Assembly (NCBI GenBank): GCA_024644125.1
Contig: JAHELQ010000314.1
Span: 1-6,563 of the forward strand
Direction of reading: 5' to 3'
Length of the DNA: 6,563 bases
Source of the DNA: Candidatus Aminicenantota bacterium
GTDB taxonomy: Bacteria > Acidobacteriota > Aminicenantia > UBA2199
How positions within the stretch are numbered: position 1 is the first letter of the stretch; each line of letters begins with the position of its first letter. Shown in pieces: positions 4,507-6,563 of this stretch. The notes under the pieces were generated by a model that was not told the DNA's origin, searched no databases, and saw only the letters and a list, made by a program, of their open reading frames with translations. The position numbers and the translations under genes were made by a program.

Positions 4507-5892
4507 ATGTTCAATAAAGAAGTTTATATTAAAAGAAGGGAATTATTACGCGAATCCGTGGGATCCGGATTGATTTTGTTATCGGGAAACGATGAAGCGG
4601 CTATGAATTATTCTGCGAATCCCTATCCCTACAGGCAAGACAGTAGCTTTTTATACTTTTTTGGTCTGGATAAGCCGGGCTTTATGGGTGTGATCGATGT
4701 CGATGAAGAGAAAGATTATATTTTTGGAGAGGATTTTACGATAGATGATATTATTTGGATGGGCCCTCAACCGACAGTCCGGGATTTAGCCGCGATGGCG
4801 GGAGTTGAACACACAGGTAACCTGGAAGAATTACAGCAACGAATGGATCATGCTGTAAAGCAAGGCCAAAAGGTCCATTTTTTACCTCCTTACCGCGCCG
4901 ATAATTTGTTGAAGATTGCGCGTTTGACTGGAATCTCCCATAACCGTGTCAGAGATTATGCTTCTGTTGAATTGATCAAGGCAGTTGTAGCCCAACGGGC
5001 CGTAAAATCCGCTGATGAGGTAAAAGAGATCGAACTGGCTCTGGATATTTCTTATTTGATGGTGGAATCTGTACTCAAAAACTTGAAACCCGGTATTTAC
5101 GAACGTGAATTGGTGGGGAAAATGGAGGGTGTCGTAGGGGAATTCGGGAGTTATCGCTCATTTCCCATAATCCTTTCCATCCATGGCGAAACATTGCACA
5201 ATCATTACCATGGCAACTGGATCAAAGAGGGAGATCTCCTGGTGGCCGATTCAGGCGCCGAGTCCCCCCGCTATTACGCATCCGATATCACCCGTACATT
5301 TCCTGTAAGTGGGAAATTTTCCGACAAGCAGAAAGAAATTTACAATATCGTGCTTAAATCGCAATTGACTGCTATCCGGGAATCTCGTCCAGGTATCATG
5401 TACCGAGAGGTGCATCTCGAAACAGCCCGAGTGATTGCCGAAGGTTTGATCGCTGCGGGCTTGATGAAAGGCGATCCGAAATCGGCAGTGGAAGCCGGCG
5501 CTCACGCCCTGTTCTTCCCCCACGGCCTCGGACATATGATGGGGCTGGATGTTCATGATATGGAAGATCTCGGTGAAAATCACGTTGGTTATGACGAAAA
5601 AACACAACGAAGCACCCAGTTTGGACTCGCATATTTGCGCATGGCCAGGGAACTGAAACCAGGCTACGTAATGACAGTCGAGCCCGGAATCTATTTCATT
5701 CCGGCTTTGATCGACCAGTGGAAAGAGGAAGGGAAGCACAGCGATTTCATCAATTACGCGAAGGTGGAGGAATACAAAAACTTCGGAGGTATCCGTATCG
5801 AAGACGACATCCTCATCACAACCGACGGTTGCCGCGTTCTGGGAAAACCGATTCCCAAAACGGTCGAGGAAATCGAATCGGGCATCGGTTAA
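4507..5892 (+). CDS. Aminopeptidase P family protein (Xaa-Pro aminopeptidase, M24B)
   Basis: This complete 461-residue cytoplasmic metallopeptidase is expected to remove N-terminal residues that precede proline. No signal peptide or membrane segment is seen. The N-terminal part (about 1-165) is the creatinase-like aminopeptidase P domain, including the YRQDSSFLYFFGLD and HFLPPYRADN segments. The C-terminal pita-bread domain has all five dinuclear metal ligands: Asp248 (VADSGAE), Asp260 (SDITRTF), His343 (GLGHMMGLDVHD), Glu392 (TVEPGIY) and Glu432 (RIEDD). His350 matches the second conserved histidine of this family. The length and N-terminal sequence resemble, from memory, the form common in Bacteroidetes and relatives, slightly longer than E. 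coli PepP. It is separated from the upstream operon by 99 bp with promoter-like signals and a strong ribosome binding site, so it is likely transcribed on its own. It converges with the PAS gene, leaving only 21 bp between the stops. Confidence 0.95.
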   Translation: MFNKEVYIKRRELLRESVGSGLILLSGNDEAAMNYSANPYPYRQDSSFLYFFGLDKPGFMGVIDVDEEKDYIFGEDFTIDDIIWMGPQPTVRDLAAMAGVEHTGNLEELQQRMDHAVKQGQKVHFLPPYRADNLLKIARLTGISHNRVRDYASVELIKAVVAQRAVKSADEVKEIELALDISYLMVESVLKNLKPGIYERELVGKMEGVVGEFGSYRSFPIILSIHGETLHNHYHGNWIKEGDLLVADSGAESPRYYASDITRTFPVSGKFSDKQKEIYNIVLKSQLTAIRESRPGIMYREVHLETARVIAEGLIAAGLMKGDPKSAVEAGAHALFFPHGLGHMMGLDVHDMEDLGENHVGYDEKTQRSTQFGLAYLRMARELKPGYVMTVEPGIYFIPALIDQWKEEGKHSDFINYAKVEEYKNFGGIRIEDDILITTDGCRVLGKPIPKTVEEIESGIG

Positions 5893-5922
5893 CCCGATAT
5901 ATAACCGGGGCCGCTATTTTTT
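5886..5922 (+). terminator. Weak candidate terminator at the convergent junction
   Basis: CGGTTA at 5886-5891 can pair with TAACCG at 5902-5907 over six bases with a ten-base loop. A six-T run occurs at 5917-5922, but nine bases separate it from the stem, which is far from ideal. An alternative CCGGG/CCCGG pairing (5905-5909 with 5925-5929) also exists. Some terminator is expected between convergent genes; this one is only suggestive. Confidence 0.25.
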
Positions 5923-6258
5923 ATCCCGGCTAAAATGGGGCATGTTTGCCGGCAGAGGAAGCGAGAGCTCGACGATTCCCTGGTATTCTCCGTGTTTGAA
6001 CCATGGGACCTGGTAAATGAGTTTTGTCTCTCCATTTTTTTCTATTGTATAGGCGTAGAGCGATTGTTTCTCCAGTAGCTCTTCAATTTTCTTGTTTGCG
6101 TTCTCTGGATGACAGTCCTTCAGGTTCCGGCCGATGAGATCTTCGCCGCCATAGGTGGCGAAGGTTTTGATCGCCTTTTGGTTCATTTCCAGGATATTGG
6201 CGTCCTGATCGCAGACAGTAATCGAGATGTTCGTTTCGTCGGTCCATTCAGCGGGCAT
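5914..6258 (-). CDS. Small single PAS-domain protein
   Basis: This complete 114-residue protein consists almost wholly of one PAS domain with no attached kinase, cyclase or DNA-binding domain. The fold is visible in ISITVCDQDANILEMN (11-26, first strands with the DxxxxI..MN pattern), AIKTF (29-33), the GGEDLIGRNLKDCHP turn (37-51) and the paired C-terminal strands around TIEKNGETKLIYQVPW (71-86) and YQGIVELSLPLP (92-103). PAS domains bind small ligands or cofactors such as haem or flavin, or mediate protein contacts; Cys49-His50-Pro51 could take part but this is not shown. I chose the ATG at 6258 because AGGAG (plus-strand 6265-6269) lies six bases upstream; the 25 extra residues back to 6333 would overlap the upstream gene and do not resemble PAS. 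It follows the partial gene on the same strand by 46 bp. Its signal and partner are unknown. Confidence 0.85.
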   Translation of the reverse strand: MPAEWTDETNISITVCDQDANILEMNQKAIKTFATYGGEDLIGRNLKDCHPENANKKIEELLEKQSLYAYTIEKNGETKLIYQVPWFKHGEYQGIVELSLPLPANMPHFSRDKK

Positions 6259-6295
6259 TGGGTTCTCCTTTTTGAATATTATTTCGAGACAAGAT

Positions 6296-6314
6296 AAAAA
6301 AAGATCAGTCGATC
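6296..6314 (-). terminator. Weak hairpin with T run at the end of the upstream minus-strand gene
   Basis: On the minus strand, GATC-GACT-GATC (plus 6303-6314) can form a four-base stem, followed directly by seven T (plus 6296-6302). The stem is very short and includes part of the stop codon, so this would at most reduce readthrough into the PAS gene. Confidence 0.2.
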
Positions 6315-6563
6315 CCCAGTCGTTTCGCCTCATCTGGAGCTTGCTTTTTTAGTAAGTCAAAATCGGCGTATTGCGTAATGATATTGAAGTCCCTGATAAG
6401 TCCGTAAAGTTCTGGATCAAGGCTTGTGTAGTGCTGCTGGGCATCGTTGTAAGTTTTGTACCACGGGACATGGTAAAGTTTATTGATCTGTTGCCAGAGG
6501 GTCGAATCGATGGTCGCACGCTCAACCTGAGTTTTGGCTGCTTTTTTTTTGCCGAATTCTACA
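6305..6563 (-). CDS. Unrecognised protein, C-terminal 85 residues
   Basis: An open frame runs in from the right edge and ends at a TGA (6305-6307); the start lies outside the window. The visible part begins with a short Lys/Ala-rich stretch (VEFGKKKAAKTQVER), then a tract rich in Tyr, Trp and Gln containing LYHVPWYKTYNDAQQHY, and ends in a probable helix DLLKKQAPDEAKRLGID. It looks soluble; no membrane segment, cysteine cluster or catalytic motif is visible. The frame is supported by 85 codons without a stop, protein-like composition, the fit with the downstream PAS gene 46 bp away on the same strand, and a short similarity to that protein (YxVPW[FY]K). I do not recognise a family and assign no function. 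Confidence 0.65.
   Translation of the reverse strand, partial: VEFGKKKAAKTQVERATIDSTLWQQINKLYHVPWYKTYNDAQQHYTSLDPELYGLIRDFNIITQYADFDLLKKQAPDEAKRLGID

Noticed and set aside
6109..6297. 62-codon plus-strand open frame opposite the PAS gene
   Set aside because: The minus strand here encodes a recognisable PAS domain with a good ribosome binding site; the plus-strand frame is its antisense shadow.

Overview
This window is a compact bacterial ribosome-biogenesis locus followed by an aminopeptidase gene and, on the opposite strand, a small PAS-protein gene pair. The + strand reads: the 3' end of rplU (bL21), rpmA (bL27), a well-formed intrinsic terminator, then obgE, nadD, rsfS, a sigma-54 activator-like AAA+ gene, rlmH and a DksA/TraR-type zinc-finger gene. 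The six genes from obgE to the zinc-finger gene overlap or nearly touch (overlaps of 11, 11, about 32 and 14 bp, then an 11 bp gap), so they look like one translationally coupled operon. A 99 bp gap with promoter-like sequences then precedes a complete aminopeptidase P gene. After a short convergent junction, the - strand carries a 114-residue single-PAS-domain protein and, upstream of it, the 3' end of an unrecognised gene cut by the window edge.

The organism is a bacterium of intermediate base composition that probably uses sigma-54. The AAA+ protein keeps the GAFTGA loop that contacts sigma-54, and a TGGC-N8-TGCA site lies in the gap before the aminopeptidase gene. From memory, the 461-residue aminopeptidase P resembles the form seen in Bacteroidetes and relatives, so an FCB-type or candidate-phylum Gram-negative is my best guess. 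This cannot be settled from 6.5 kb without searches.

Most genes serve ribosome assembly and its coupling to growth: two large-subunit proteins, the 50S assembly GTPase Obg, the silencing factor RsfS that binds uL14, and the 23S rRNA methyltransferase RlmH. NadD makes the NAD precursor and is a usual companion of Obg and RsfS. The unusual member is the AAA+ protein. It has Walker A, GAFTGA, arginine fingers, sensor II and a Fis-type DNA-binding helix-turn-helix, but both acidic Walker B residues are replaced by Asn-Gln and the sensor I Thr-Asn by Ala-Asp. That suggests a sigma-54 activator-derived protein with lost or altered ATPase activity, lodged in a ribosome operon beside a DksA-like RNA polymerase effector. 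This is the most interesting item in the window.

No tRNA, rRNA, CRISPR array, insertion sequence or other mobile element was seen. No gene-free stretch exceeds about 112 bp.
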